NCBI RefSeq assembly: GCF_001553605.1
Contig: NZ_CP014229.1
Location: 3,438,501-3,502,500, forward strand
Reading direction: 5' to 3'
Length of the DNA: 64,000 nt
DNA from: Desulfovibrio fairfieldensis
Lineage (GTDB): Bacteria > Desulfobacterota > Desulfovibrionia > Desulfovibrionales > Desulfovibrionaceae
The position numbers were made by a program, and so were the translations under genes. Shown in pieces: positions 10,076 to 20,299 of the stretch. The number at the start of each line of letters is the position of its first letter. Within the stretch, counting starts at the first letter, position 1. The notes under the pieces are model-generated. The model saw only the letters and a program-made list of their open reading frames with translations. It was not told the origin of the DNA and ran no database searches.

Positions 10076-11053
10076 CTATTTTTTGCAGGGTTCTTTCGCG
10101 TGCGTATTTCCTCGCCATTGGCTGAGCAGCACCCCGGCGATGACCAGGACCGAGGCCAGGTACTGCGAGGGCAGAAAGACCTCGTGCAGCAGGCTCACGC
10201 CGAACAGCAGGGTAAAGACCGGGATCAGGTTGGTATAGGCCGCGGCCTGCCCGGCGCAGAGCCGGTTGACCCCGAAATTGTACAGCCCGTAGCCGCCGAA
10301 GGTCACGCAGCCGCCGAGATAGAGCACGCTGGCCCAGGGAGCCCAGGCGGGCAGTTCCAGGCCCAGGGAAATGGGGCGGCTCGTTTCCGGCAGAAAAAGC
10401 AGCAGCAGGCAGAAGAAAAGCATGCCCAGGCCGGATTGCGCGGCGGTGATCTGCATGGGATTGTAGAGCGGGGAAAGCCGCCGGGCGATGACTGTGTAAA
10501 AGGCGGCGCAGAGCATGGCCAGAGCTTCCAGGGCATTGCCCAGCATGGGGTCGGCCGCGTTGTCCGCGGGCGCGGCGGCCAGGGAAAGCCAGACCACGCC
10601 GCCCACGGCCAGAGCGAAGCCCAGCCAGACCCGTCCGCTTATCCGTTCGCCCAGGGCGACCCAGGCCACGCCGGCCACGATCAGAGGCAGAAGAGAGACC
10701 ACCATGCCCGCCTGGGAGGCTGTGGTCAGCCGCAGGGCGTGGGTTTCGAACAGAAAATAGCAGCAGGGTTCGCAGAAGCCCATCAGCAGCAGGGCCCCCA
10801 GGTGGCCGTGGCGGCGCAGATCCCGGAACAGGCGGGGCCAGAGGGGCGCGAAGACCAGGCTTGCCACCAGCATGCGCCCGGCCATGGCCTGCAGGGGCGT
10901 GAGGCCGGAAAGCGCGATGCGCAACGCCACGTAGGAAGTGCTCCAGACGCACATGGCCGTGAGCAGGGCCAGGTGGGGGACAAGGCGGGAAAAGGGGCGT
11001 GGGGCGGAAGCTGCCATGGCGTCACCGCGCCCGGCGTCGCGCCGGGCTGCCAT
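10076..11053 (-). CDS. EamA/DMT family transporter
   Basis: About 325 aa with ten predicted membrane helices in two EamA repeats: the first from HLALLTAMCVWSTSYVALRIAL, the second from GNALEALAMLCAAFYTVIARRLSPLY. CYFLFETHALRLTTASQAGMVVSLLPLIVA is a typical end of the first repeat, and AAYTNLIPVFTLLFGVSLLHEVF belongs to the second. DMT proteins carry small metabolites or drugs across the inner membrane; the substrate cannot be told. The start is uncertain: ATGs at 11053 and 11017 and a TTG at 11068 are in frame and none has a strong ribosome site. The C-terminus is charged (HAKEPCKK). Confidence 0.82.
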   Translation of the reverse strand: MAARRDAGRGDAMAASAPRPFSRLVPHLALLTAMCVWSTSYVALRIALSGLTPLQAMAGRMLVASLVFAPLWPRLFRDLRRHGHLGALLLMGFCEPCCYFLFETHALRLTTASQAGMVVSLLPLIVAGVAWVALGERISGRVWLGFALAVGGVVWLSLAAAPADNAADPMLGNALEALAMLCAAFYTVIARRLSPLYNPMQITAAQSGLGMLFFCLLLLFLPETSRPISLGLELPAWAPWASVLYLGGCVTFGGYGLYNFGVNRLCAGQAAAYTNLIPVFTLLFGVSLLHEVFLPSQYLASVLVIAGVLLSQWRGNTHAKEPCKK

Positions 11054-11167
11054 CGCCGCGTCCGGCAATGGGTTGGAAGATGATTTTTCCGGCAGCCTAT
11101 GGTACTACGGCAACAACATCAAGAAGGCCGCCGAGGCCGCGCCCCTGGGGTGCGTGGGAGTGAAGGC

Positions 11168-13940
<2,773 letters not shown>

Positions 13941-13963
<23 letters not shown>

Positions 13964-14768
13964 CGACAATCCGCGCTATCTGCTGCTGCTCAAGGTGGCC
14001 GTGCGTTCCCTGCGCGCCCTGCACGGGCCCGACGCGCCTTGTCTCTGCGTCTATGCCGGGGACAAGCAGGAGGTGCTTGAAGGCGTGACCCGCGAAGGCA
14101 TCCCGCTGGCGCGCTACCGGCCCCGCCTCAGCCGCGACCTGTTGCCGCCGGAAACCCATGCCAACATCGGCTGCTTTTTGAAGCTGGAGCTGGCCCTGGT
14201 GCCGGAACTGGCCGGGGATGAAGCCGTGCTGTACTGCGACGCGGACATGCTGTTCCAGCGTCCCCTGGACGCGCTTTTCAACGGTCCGCTGCCGTTGTAC
14301 ATGGGCATGGCCCGCGAAAAAACGGCCCCGTTTTACCATGAGTATGAAAGTCTTGCCTATGAGTTCCGGGAACAGCGCTATACCGTGCCCATGCCTTTTC
14401 CCATCTGGACGTTTTCCAGCGGCGTGGTGCTGTTCAATCTGGCGCGTCTGCGGCGGCGCGACCTGATCGGGCATTTTCTGGCTTTTTCCCTTCAGAATGT
14501 GGGCCGCATCGGCAACCTGGACCAGTCCCTGCTGAACTATTTTTTCGGCAAGCGCGTCACCCGCCTGGAGGACCGCTGGAATTGCCCGCCCTATCAGGCC
14601 GACTGCCTGGACGCGGGGCATATCGTGCATTTCCACGGCCCCAAGCCCTGGGATGTCCGCAGCGCCTGGGCCGAGGATCTGCGCGTCAACCATTTTGAAG
14701 CCATGCGCCGCGTCTGGCTGGGCTATCTCAGCGAGGCGGAGCGCGCGCAGGCCGAAGCCTGGGGTTAG
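13941..14768 (+). CDS. Glycosyltransferase, GT8-like nucleotide-diphospho-sugar transferase
   Basis: 275 aa. VVFCIDDNPRYLLLLKVAVRSLRAL opens a GT-A fold, the DXD metal motif is AVLYCDADMLF (residues about 93-103), and the end has the GT8-like IVHFHGPKPWD with the conserved HxxGxxKPW. Such enzymes move a sugar from a UDP-sugar to a glycan acceptor. Starts at an ATG with a GGAGAGGAAG ribosome site inside the 3' end of the histidine kinase, so the two are translationally linked. The acceptor is unknown. Confidence 0.8.
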
Positions 14769-14953
14769 AGCAGCAGGCCTCAAGTATTTTTCACAGCAGC
14801 CGATAAGGATTGTCGGCGAGTCAGCTCAAGCAAGAGCATCGGGGCGGACAAACGGACAAGGTGAGGGCGGCCATGCCGCCGCGCTCCGGACCGCTCCGCT
14901 GTACCGCACATGACAGGCGGCGTGTCCCGGACAGCCCCTGAGGAGGTTTTGCC

Positions 14954-15445
14954 ATGAGTCAGATTATAGAAGATATGAAAAGCCAGGGACACGACGAGCA
15001 CGACGGCGACCTGATCCAGCTGGTCACTTTCCGCATCGGCGAAGAGGAATTCGGCGTGGATATCTTGGCCGTGCAGGAAATCATCCGCCTGATGCAGATT
15101 ACCATGGTGCCGCGCGCTCCGGCCTTCATTGAGGGCGTCATCAACCTGCGCGGCAAGGTCATCCCGGTCATCAGCATGCGCACGCGCTTCAACATGCCCG
15201 TCCTTGAGCACGACAGCAACACCCGCATCGTGGTCATGGAACTGGGGCAGAAAATCGTGGGCTTCCTGGTGGACGGCGTTTCCGAGGTGTTGCGCATTCC
15301 GGCGGGCACGGTCGAGGACCCGCCGCCGGTGGTGGCGGGCATCGGTTCCGAATATATCCGGGGCATCGGCAAGCTGGACGACCGCCTGCTCATTCTGCTG
15401 GATCTGGACAATCTGCTCAGCGATATTGATCTCAGCGCGACGTAG
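14954..15445 (+). CDS. cheW: Chemotaxis coupling protein CheW
   Basis: 163 aa, single CheW domain: LIQLVTFRIGEEEFGVDILAVQEIIR, VPRAPAFIEGVINLRGKVIPVISMRTRF, and the last strand VSEVLRIPAGTVEDPP ... IRGIGKLDDRLLILLDLDNLL. It bridges methyl-accepting proteins and the kinase CheA. GAGGAGG lies 8 nt before the ATG. No cheA nearby; the MCP at 23004-25124 is a possible partner. The 185-nt gap before it holds no gene. Confidence 0.95.
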   Translation: MSQIIEDMKSQGHDEHDGDLIQLVTFRIGEEEFGVDILAVQEIIRLMQITMVPRAPAFIEGVINLRGKVIPVISMRTRFNMPVLEHDSNTRIVVMELGQKIVGFLVDGVSEVLRIPAGTVEDPPPVVAGIGSEYIRGIGKLDDRLLILLDLDNLLSDIDLSAT

Positions 15446-15485
15446 GGCGGGTTCGGGGCGGGGCGTGTGACGCGCCTCCGGTGAT

Positions 15486-15651
15486 GGATTTTTTTTTGGG
15501 GGGGGGCTTGCTCCCAAGCGGTATGCATAGTGCCCTTCGGGCACGGCTTTTTTCGCCTGAACGGCGGCCCAAACGCCGGGAGGCGTAAGGCCTCTGTGCC
15601 CGCAGGGCAGCGAGAAACGTCGTTTGTGCGACAAGCCCCCCCAAAAAAATC
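15486..15651. repeat. Element bounded by T9G9 / C7A7 inverted ends
   Basis: Left end is nine T then nine G then CTTG (15489-15510). Right end is CAAG then seven C then seven A (15632-15649). About 120 nt between them hold the hairpin GTGCCCTTCGGGCAC and short GC palindromes, no gene. The ends are complementary and could form a long stem. The motif AAACGTCGTTTGTGCGACA (from about 15615) has a close match at 56419, upstream of the second leader module. Confidence 0.5.
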
Positions 15652-15666
15652 CCCACCCACATCCTA

Positions 15667-15815
15667 GTGTCTGATTGCAAAAATTGAGAGCATAACTATG
15701 CCCACAATTTTCGCAGGATCGTCCACGAAAAAACATGGTTTTTCGCGGGATCATGGCGGCTTCACCGCCGTAAAATCCTACGGGTTTGATGTGTCTGATT
15801 TTTTAAATTAGACAC
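15667..15815. repeat. Small palindromic mobile-like repeat, GTGYCTGATT family, copy 2
   Basis: Ends GTGTCTGATT (15667-15676) and AATTAGACAC (15806-15815) are inverted repeats, 9 of 10 matching. Inside are GAAAAAACATGGTTTTTCGC, GGCGGC-TTCA-(C)CGCCG and a TGTGTCTGATTTTTT stretch, in the same order as at 4342-4442. About 45 nt are present here and missing there. It sits between the T9G9 element and the start of the structured leader. Confidence 0.65.
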
Positions 15816-15829
15816 CAGGCGGGGAATTC

Positions 15830-16088
15830 TTGACTGCCGCCCTGAAATATGTTGCCCTCTCCACAGGTGCCTAAGAACACCTTTCCGTAGACGGTTTCCC
15901 ACCCCGACAGCTTGTGGGTTTTCTTGCGTCTTGCCTCCGGCGGGGCGCGCCTTCCCGCATTATCGTTCCGGGTGTGGGCGAAATACAAGACCGGCTTGCC
16001 GGGAAATAGTCCGCTGCTCTGCGGCAGTTCTTAGCACCCGGAGCTTTTCATTCTGAAGGCTCCAATAAGAAAACCGTAGAGGTGCCTG
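15830..16088 (+). ncRNA. Conserved structured leader, copy A (unknown RNA or cis-regulator)
   Basis: This 259-nt stretch runs from TTGACT (a -35-like word, 15830-15835) to the ATG of the small protein. It aligns with 56452-56708 block by block. Shared stems: AGGTG/CACCT (15865-15869 with 15878-15882); a hairpin CCCAC...GTGGG followed by TTTTCTT (about 15898-15923), terminator-like; CCGGGTG/CACCCGG (15968-15974 with 16035-16041) enclosing CCGGC-TT-GCCGG (15991-16002) and CCGC...GCGG; then GGAGC...GCTCC (16040-16063), which shares two G with the previous closing stem, so the two are alternatives. The long words CCGGGTGTGGGC, ACCGGCTTGCCGG and GCACCCGGAGCTTTTCAT are shared with copy B. No match to a riboswitch class I know. 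Confidence 0.6.
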
Positions 16089-16598
16089 ATGTCCGATCCT
16101 TCTCTGGACGCTCAGCGTTCACAGCCCCGCCCCATCCCGCCCGCCGCTTCTCCAGATTTTTCCCATTGCGCCGCATTGGCCGAAACGCTGCAACAGACGG
16201 CGCGGGCCTTGCTGGCCTTCGCGGCCGGAAAAGAGCCGGAACCGGCGGAATGCGCCGTGCCGGATGCTTCTCCCGTCAATCCCGGCGGCCCGGCCAAAGA
16301 GGTGCCGCATGAGTTGCGCTGCTACCGCGTGCCGTCGTATATGCTGAAATATGAAGAGGACGTGCTTGACGCGCACAGGGCAAAGGATCTGTCCGGACTG
16401 CTCGGCAAGGTGTATGACGATCTCTATGTCACGGCATATCTCATGGAACATTTCGGCGAGGCGGAAGATCTCGACGGCTTCACCATCCACTTGATCGGCA
16501 GCAGCCTGCAATCTTCGCTGCATGTGCTGAGCAAGGTCTGCTCCGTGTTCGCGGATTTCAGGCCCGCGAATCCGCCGGAAACAGCCCCGGCGCTGTAA
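16089..16598 (+). CDS. Small protein of unknown function, paralog A (leader-associated)
   Basis: 169 aa, no recognised domain, no signal peptide and no membrane helix. The N-terminal 75 residues are Pro/Ala-rich and probably disordered; the rest looks helical. It is related to the protein at 56709-57143: shared QRSQ.(R/Q)P near the start, L(A/L)..LQ..A.ALL, E(I/L)R.YR at about residue 76, and DGF.IH around residue 138. Both start behind the same leader RNA. ATG preceded by AGAGGTG. A 15-bp hairpin (16677-16719) separates it from the sugar genes. Function unknown. Confidence 0.75.
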   Translation: MSDPSLDAQRSQPRPIPPAASPDFSHCAALAETLQQTARALLAFAAGKEPEPAECAVPDASPVNPGGPAKEVPHELRCYRVPSYMLKYEEDVLDAHRAKDLSGLLGKVYDDLYVTAYLMEHFGEAEDLDGFTIHLIGSSLQSSLHVLSKVCSVFADFRPANPPETAPAL

Positions 16599-16676
16599 GA
16601 GGGAAAATGGACCGGGGCGGTGGCCTTTGCCGCCGCCCCGTCCCGGCGCTTGCTCCGGGCGGCGATAGAGGGTATT

Positions 16677-16719
16677 GCAAAAGTTCTCCGGGCGCATGCC
16701 GCGTCCGGAGAACTTTTGC
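16677..16719. terminator. 15-bp perfect hairpin between small protein and sugar cluster
   Basis: Arms 16677-16691 and 16705-16719 are perfect complements around a 13-nt loop. It ends 18 nt before the aminotransferase ATG and is followed by a weak T stretch (CTTTTGCACTCTTG). It may end the upstream transcript or shape the ribosome site of the next gene. Confidence 0.5.
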
Positions 16720-16737
16720 ACTCTTGCGGAGGGGCTC

Positions 16738-17883
16738 ATGTCCTTGCGTCTTTCGCGTTCCATTGTGGGTGAAGCCGAGGCCCGCGCCGTCAGCCGGGTC
16801 ATTCTGGAAGACGGCTATCTGGGCATAGGCAATGAGACCCGTTTGTTTGAAGAGGAGTTGGCCGCGTATCTCGGCGTGACCCCGCAGCAGGTCATCACCA
16901 CGAACACGGGCACGGCGGCCCTGCATCTGGCCATGGACGCCGTGGCTTCCCAGTGCCGCGCCACGGACGGCAAGGCCGAGGTGCTGGTGCCCTCGCTGAC
17001 CTTTGTGGCTTCCTTCCAGGCAGTCACGGCGGCGGGCTGCGTGCCCGTGGCCTGCGACGTGCTGCCCGAAACCGGCACTCTGGATCTTCGCGACGCGGAA
17101 AAGCGCCTCACCCCCCGCACCATCGCCGTCATGCCCGTGGACTACGCCAGCAACCCCTGGCATCTGGACGAGGTCTACGACTTTGCCCGGCGCAAGGCTC
17201 TGCGCGTGGTGGAGGACGCGGCCCACGCCTTCGGCTGCCGCCATCACGGGCGCAGGATCGGCTCGTTCGGGGACATGGTCTGCTTCAGCTTTGACGGCAT
17301 CAAAAACATCACCTCCGGCGAGGGCGGCTGCTTGGTGGCCTTTGACGCCGAGGCCGCGCGTCTGGCTTCGGACGCGCGCCTGCTTTCGGTGGAAAACGAC
17401 GCCCAGAAGCGCTTTGCCGGTATCCGTTCCTGGGACCCGGACGTCAAACGCCAGGGCTGGCGCTACCACATGAGCAATCTCATGGCCGCCATCGGCAGGG
17501 TGCAGCTTTCCCGCCTGGACAGCGAATTTATCCCGGTCCGGCGCGCATTGGCCGCCGTCTACGCCGAGCGCCTGGCGGGCCTGCCGGGTCTGGCCCTGCT
17601 GCACACCGACCCGGAGGACTTCATTGTGCCGCACATTATGCCCGTGCGCATCCTGAACGGCCGCAAGGACGCGGTCAAGGAGGCCCTGGCCCAGGAGGGC
17701 ATTCCCACGGGCGTGCATTACAAGCCCAACCATCTGCTGAGCTTTTTCGGCGGCGGGGCCGTGCGCCTGCCGGTCACCGAACAATTGTACGCGGAACTGG
17801 TGACCCTGCCCCTGCATCCGGGCCTGAGCCGGGAGGATGTGGAAAACGTCTGCGCGGCCCTGGCCCGCGCCGCGGCGGCCTGA
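16738..17883 (+). CDS. DegT/DnrJ/EryC1/StrS-family sugar aminotransferase
   Basis: 381 aa. Fold-type-I PLP enzyme: TNTGTAALHLAM (phosphate-binding turn), VVEDAAHAFGC with the PLP-contacting Asp, and FSFDGIKNITSGEGG with the Schiff-base Lys (K189) and family GEGG. It should transaminate a keto-sugar nucleotide with glutamate, as ArnB and related enzymes do. ATG chosen with GCGGAGGGG upstream. First gene of a four-gene run ending at 20299; 30 nt precede the next start. The product would be an amino sugar for transfer by the following glycosyltransferase (inference from context). Confidence 0.9.
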   Translation: MSLRLSRSIVGEAEARAVSRVILEDGYLGIGNETRLFEEELAAYLGVTPQQVITTNTGTAALHLAMDAVASQCRATDGKAEVLVPSLTFVASFQAVTAAGCVPVACDVLPETGTLDLRDAEKRLTPRTIAVMPVDYASNPWHLDEVYDFARRKALRVVEDAAHAFGCRHHGRRIGSFGDMVCFSFDGIKNITSGEGGCLVAFDAEAARLASDARLLSVENDAQKRFAGIRSWDPDVKRQGWRYHMSNLMAAIGRVQLSRLDSEFIPVRRALAAVYAERLAGLPGLALLHTDPEDFIVPHIMPVRILNGRKDAVKEALAQEGIPTGVHYKPNHLLSFFGGGAVRLPVTEQLYAELVTLPLHPGLSREDVENVCAALARAAAA

Positions 17884-17913
17884 GGGCGCGCCGCCGTCTC
17901 ACAGGAGTTTGCC

Positions 17914-18870
17914 ATGCCGTCCCGTCCCGCGCCTCTGCTGGCCCTGGTGGTTCCCTGCTATAATGAGGAAGAAACTCTTCCGCGCACGCTGAACGCCCTG
18001 GCGGAGCTGCTGGAGCGCTGCAAGGCCGAGGGCCTGATCCGGCCGGAAAGCTACGCCCTGTATGTGGACGACGGCAGCCGCGACCGCACCTGGCAAGTGC
18101 TGGAAGAACGCCATCGGCACGATCCCTTCTGCCGGGGCATCAGCTTCGCGGCCAACGCCGGACACCAGAACGCGGTCTGGGCCGGCATGGACACGGCCCG
18201 CCAGTGGGGCGCGGACTGCATCATCAGCCTGGACGCCGATCTTCAGGACGACATCGGGGTCATCCCGGAAATGCTGGCCCGCTATGCCGAAGGCTGCGAC
18301 ATTGTGTACGGCGTGCGCAAGGACCGCAGTTCCGACACCTCCTTCAAGCGGGGCACCGCGCATTTCTTCTACCGCTTCATGAACTGGCTGAACGTGCGCC
18401 TGATCCCGGACCACGCGGATTACCGCCTGGTGGCCCGGCCCGTGCTGGAGGTTCTGCCGTCCTACGGGGAGCAGACCCTGTTTCTGCGCGGGCTTTTTCC
18501 CGGTCTGGGCTTCAAGAGCGGCAAGGTCTACTACGCGCGCCTGTCGCGCCAGGCCGGAGAGAGCAAGTACCCTCTGCTGAAAATGCTTTCCTTCGCCTGG
18601 AAGGGCATCACCTCCTGCAGCGCCGCGCCCCTGCGCCTGGCGGGCCTCATGAGCCTGCTCTGCATGCTGGCGGCCTTGGCCTACAGCCTGGTTTCGCTGT
18701 TCCAGTATATGGAAGGCGCGGTCATTCCGGGCTGGACCTCGCTGATCATCGTGGTGCTGCTGCTGGGCTCGGTGCAGTTGTTCTGCCTCTCCGTCATGGG
18801 CGAGTATATCGCCAAGATTTTCACGGAAGTGCGGCGTCGGCCCCGCTATATTGTGGAGAAAACATTGTGA
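17914..18870 (+). CDS. GtrB/ArnC-like polyprenyl-phosphate glycosyltransferase (GT2)
   Basis: 318 aa. GT-A domain: LALVVPCYNEEETLPRTL, ALYVDDGSRDRTW, ANAGHQNAVWAGM, and DXD-type IISLDADLQDD. SFKRGTAHFFYRFMNWL and DYRLVARPVLE are typical of DPM/GtrB enzymes. Two C-terminal membrane helices (about 240-265 and 275-305) anchor it. It should load a sugar onto undecaprenyl phosphate at the inner membrane. Its TGA overlaps the GTG of the next gene (GTGA). Confidence 0.92.
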   Translation: MPSRPAPLLALVVPCYNEEETLPRTLNALAELLERCKAEGLIRPESYALYVDDGSRDRTWQVLEERHRHDPFCRGISFAANAGHQNAVWAGMDTARQWGADCIISLDADLQDDIGVIPEMLARYAEGCDIVYGVRKDRSSDTSFKRGTAHFFYRFMNWLNVRLIPDHADYRLVARPVLEVLPSYGEQTLFLRGLFPGLGFKSGKVYYARLSRQAGESKYPLLKMLSFAWKGITSCSAAPLRLAGLMSLLCMLAALAYSLVSLFQYMEGAVIPGWTSLIIVVLLLGSVQLFCLSVMGEYIAKIFTEVRRRPRYIVEKTL

Positions 18871-19340
18871 CCGGCTTTGTCCCCACCTGGGAGGACCTGC
18901 GGCGCTTCGTGCAAAGCCTGCTGGCCCGGCGCTGGATACGCTTCGGCCTGATGGGCGGCCTGGCGACCCTCTGCTACGCCCTGCTGGGCCTGCTGTTCGT
19001 GAACGTCTGGGCTTTGCCCCTGCTGGCGGGCAACGGCCTGGCCTATCTGATCAGCTTTTTTGTCTCCTATCTGGGCCAGAGCCTCTGGACATTCCAGGCC
19101 AGGGGCGGCCACCGGGCCATGCTGCCGCGCTTCGCCGCCACCCAGGCCGTGGGCCTGGGGCTCAACTCCTGCATTGTCTGGCTGCTCGTCCACCTGGGCC
19201 TGGCCTATGAGTTTGCCATGCCCGTGGCCGTGGTGCTGGTTCCGGTCTTTGTCTACCTGCTCTGCAAATACTGGGTTTTCCGCCGGACGCGGGAGCTGGC
19301 CGGACCCGCCGCAACAACTCCGGAGGCAAAGAAGCCGTGA
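18867..19340 (+). CDS. GtrA family membrane protein
   Basis: 157 aa, four hydrophobic segments typical of GtrA (RFGLMGGLATLCYALLGLLFV; LLAGNGLAYLISFFVSYLGQSLWTF; AATQAVGLGLNSCIVWLLV; AMPVAVVLVPVFVYLLCKYWVF). GtrA proteins are thought to flip the lipid-linked sugar made by GtrB. Starts at a GTG overlapping the GtrB stop by 4 nt and ends with a GTGA overlap into the next gene, so the three are translationally coupled. Confidence 0.9.
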   Translation: MTGFVPTWEDLRRFVQSLLARRWIRFGLMGGLATLCYALLGLLFVNVWALPLLAGNGLAYLISFFVSYLGQSLWTFQARGGHRAMLPRFAATQAVGLGLNSCIVWLLVHLGLAYEFAMPVAVVLVPVFVYLLCKYWVFRRTRELAGPAATTPEAKKP

Positions 19341-20299
19341 GCGCTCCCGCCGTGTCCGTGATCATGAACTGCCTGAACAGCGCCCGCGATCTGCGCGCGG
19401 CTCTGGACAGCCTTATGGCCCAGACCTTTGGGAATTTTGAAGTCATCTTCTGGGACAACGGCTCCACGGACGACAGTCCGGCCATTGCCCAAAGTTACGG
19501 CCCCAAGCTGCGTTATTTTCGCGGCGAAACCACCGTGCCCCTGGGCGCGGCGCGCAACCTGGCCCTGATGCGGGCGCGCGGCCGCTACCTGGCTTTTCTG
19601 GATTGCGACGATCTCTGGCGGCCGCGCAAGCTGGAAACGCAGGTGGCCCTGTTCGAGGCCGATCCCCGGGTGGGCCTGGTCTGTACGGATACGGAGATCT
19701 TTGACGGCAAGCGCGTGCTCAAGCGCCTTTTCGCCGAGACCCGGCCCGCGCGCGGCATGGTTTTCGGCGAGCTCATGGAGCGGCAGTGGATTTCCATGTC
19801 CTCGGCCGTGATCCGGCGCGAAGCCCTGGCCGGGTTGGCTGCGGACCCCGGCGCGTGGGACGGCGGCTGGTTTGACGAAAGCCTCAATGTCTGCGAGGAG
19901 GCCGACGTTTTTTACCGCATCGCCCATGACTGGGAGCTGGATTTCGTGGACGAGCCCCTGACCCTCTGGCGGGTGCACGGGGCAAACACCACCTTCCGCA
20001 AGTTCGGCCAATTCGCGGACGAAACCCTGCGCATTCTGGACAAACACCGCCGCCTCTATCCCGGCTATGACGCGGAGCACGCCGATCTGGCGGCCCTGCT
20101 GACCCGGCGGGCGGCCTTTCAGAAGGCCGTGGCCCTCTGGCGCGAGGGGCGCAATGCCGAGGCCCGCGCCTGCATCGCGCCCTGGCGGGACAGCTCGCGC
20201 AAGCATCGCCTGTTCTGGTGGGCCAGCTTTCTGCCCGGCTCTCTCTTCGACTTGGCGGCGCGGGCCTATTTCGCCCTGCCCTCCGGTCTGCGGCGCTGA
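19337..20299 (+). CDS. Glycosyltransferase family 2
   Basis: 320 aa. VSVIMNCLNSARDLRAALDSL, VIFWDNGSTDDSP and YLAFLDCDDLW (DXD) define a GT2 GT-A domain. GWFDESLNVCEEADVFYRIAHDW contains the acceptor-side ED motif region. No membrane helix is obvious. GTG start inside the gtrA-like stop. Its role is probably to build or extend the glycan that the coupled GtrB/GtrA pair presents; acceptor not known. Last gene of the run. Confidence 0.88.
   Translation: MSAPAVSVIMNCLNSARDLRAALDSLMAQTFGNFEVIFWDNGSTDDSPAIAQSYGPKLRYFRGETTVPLGAARNLALMRARGRYLAFLDCDDLWRPRKLETQVALFEADPRVGLVCTDTEIFDGKRVLKRLFAETRPARGMVFGELMERQWISMSSAVIRREALAGLAADPGAWDGGWFDESLNVCEEADVFYRIAHDWELDFVDEPLTLWRVHGANTTFRKFGQFADETLRILDKHRRLYPGYDAEHADLAALLTRRAAFQKAVALWREGRNAEARACIAPWRDSSRKHRLFWWASFLPGSLFDLAARAYFALPSGLRR

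Noticed and set aside
15446..15830. CRISPR array in the repeat-rich gap
   Set aside because: The repeats are palindromic and not regularly spaced, and there are no cas genes.
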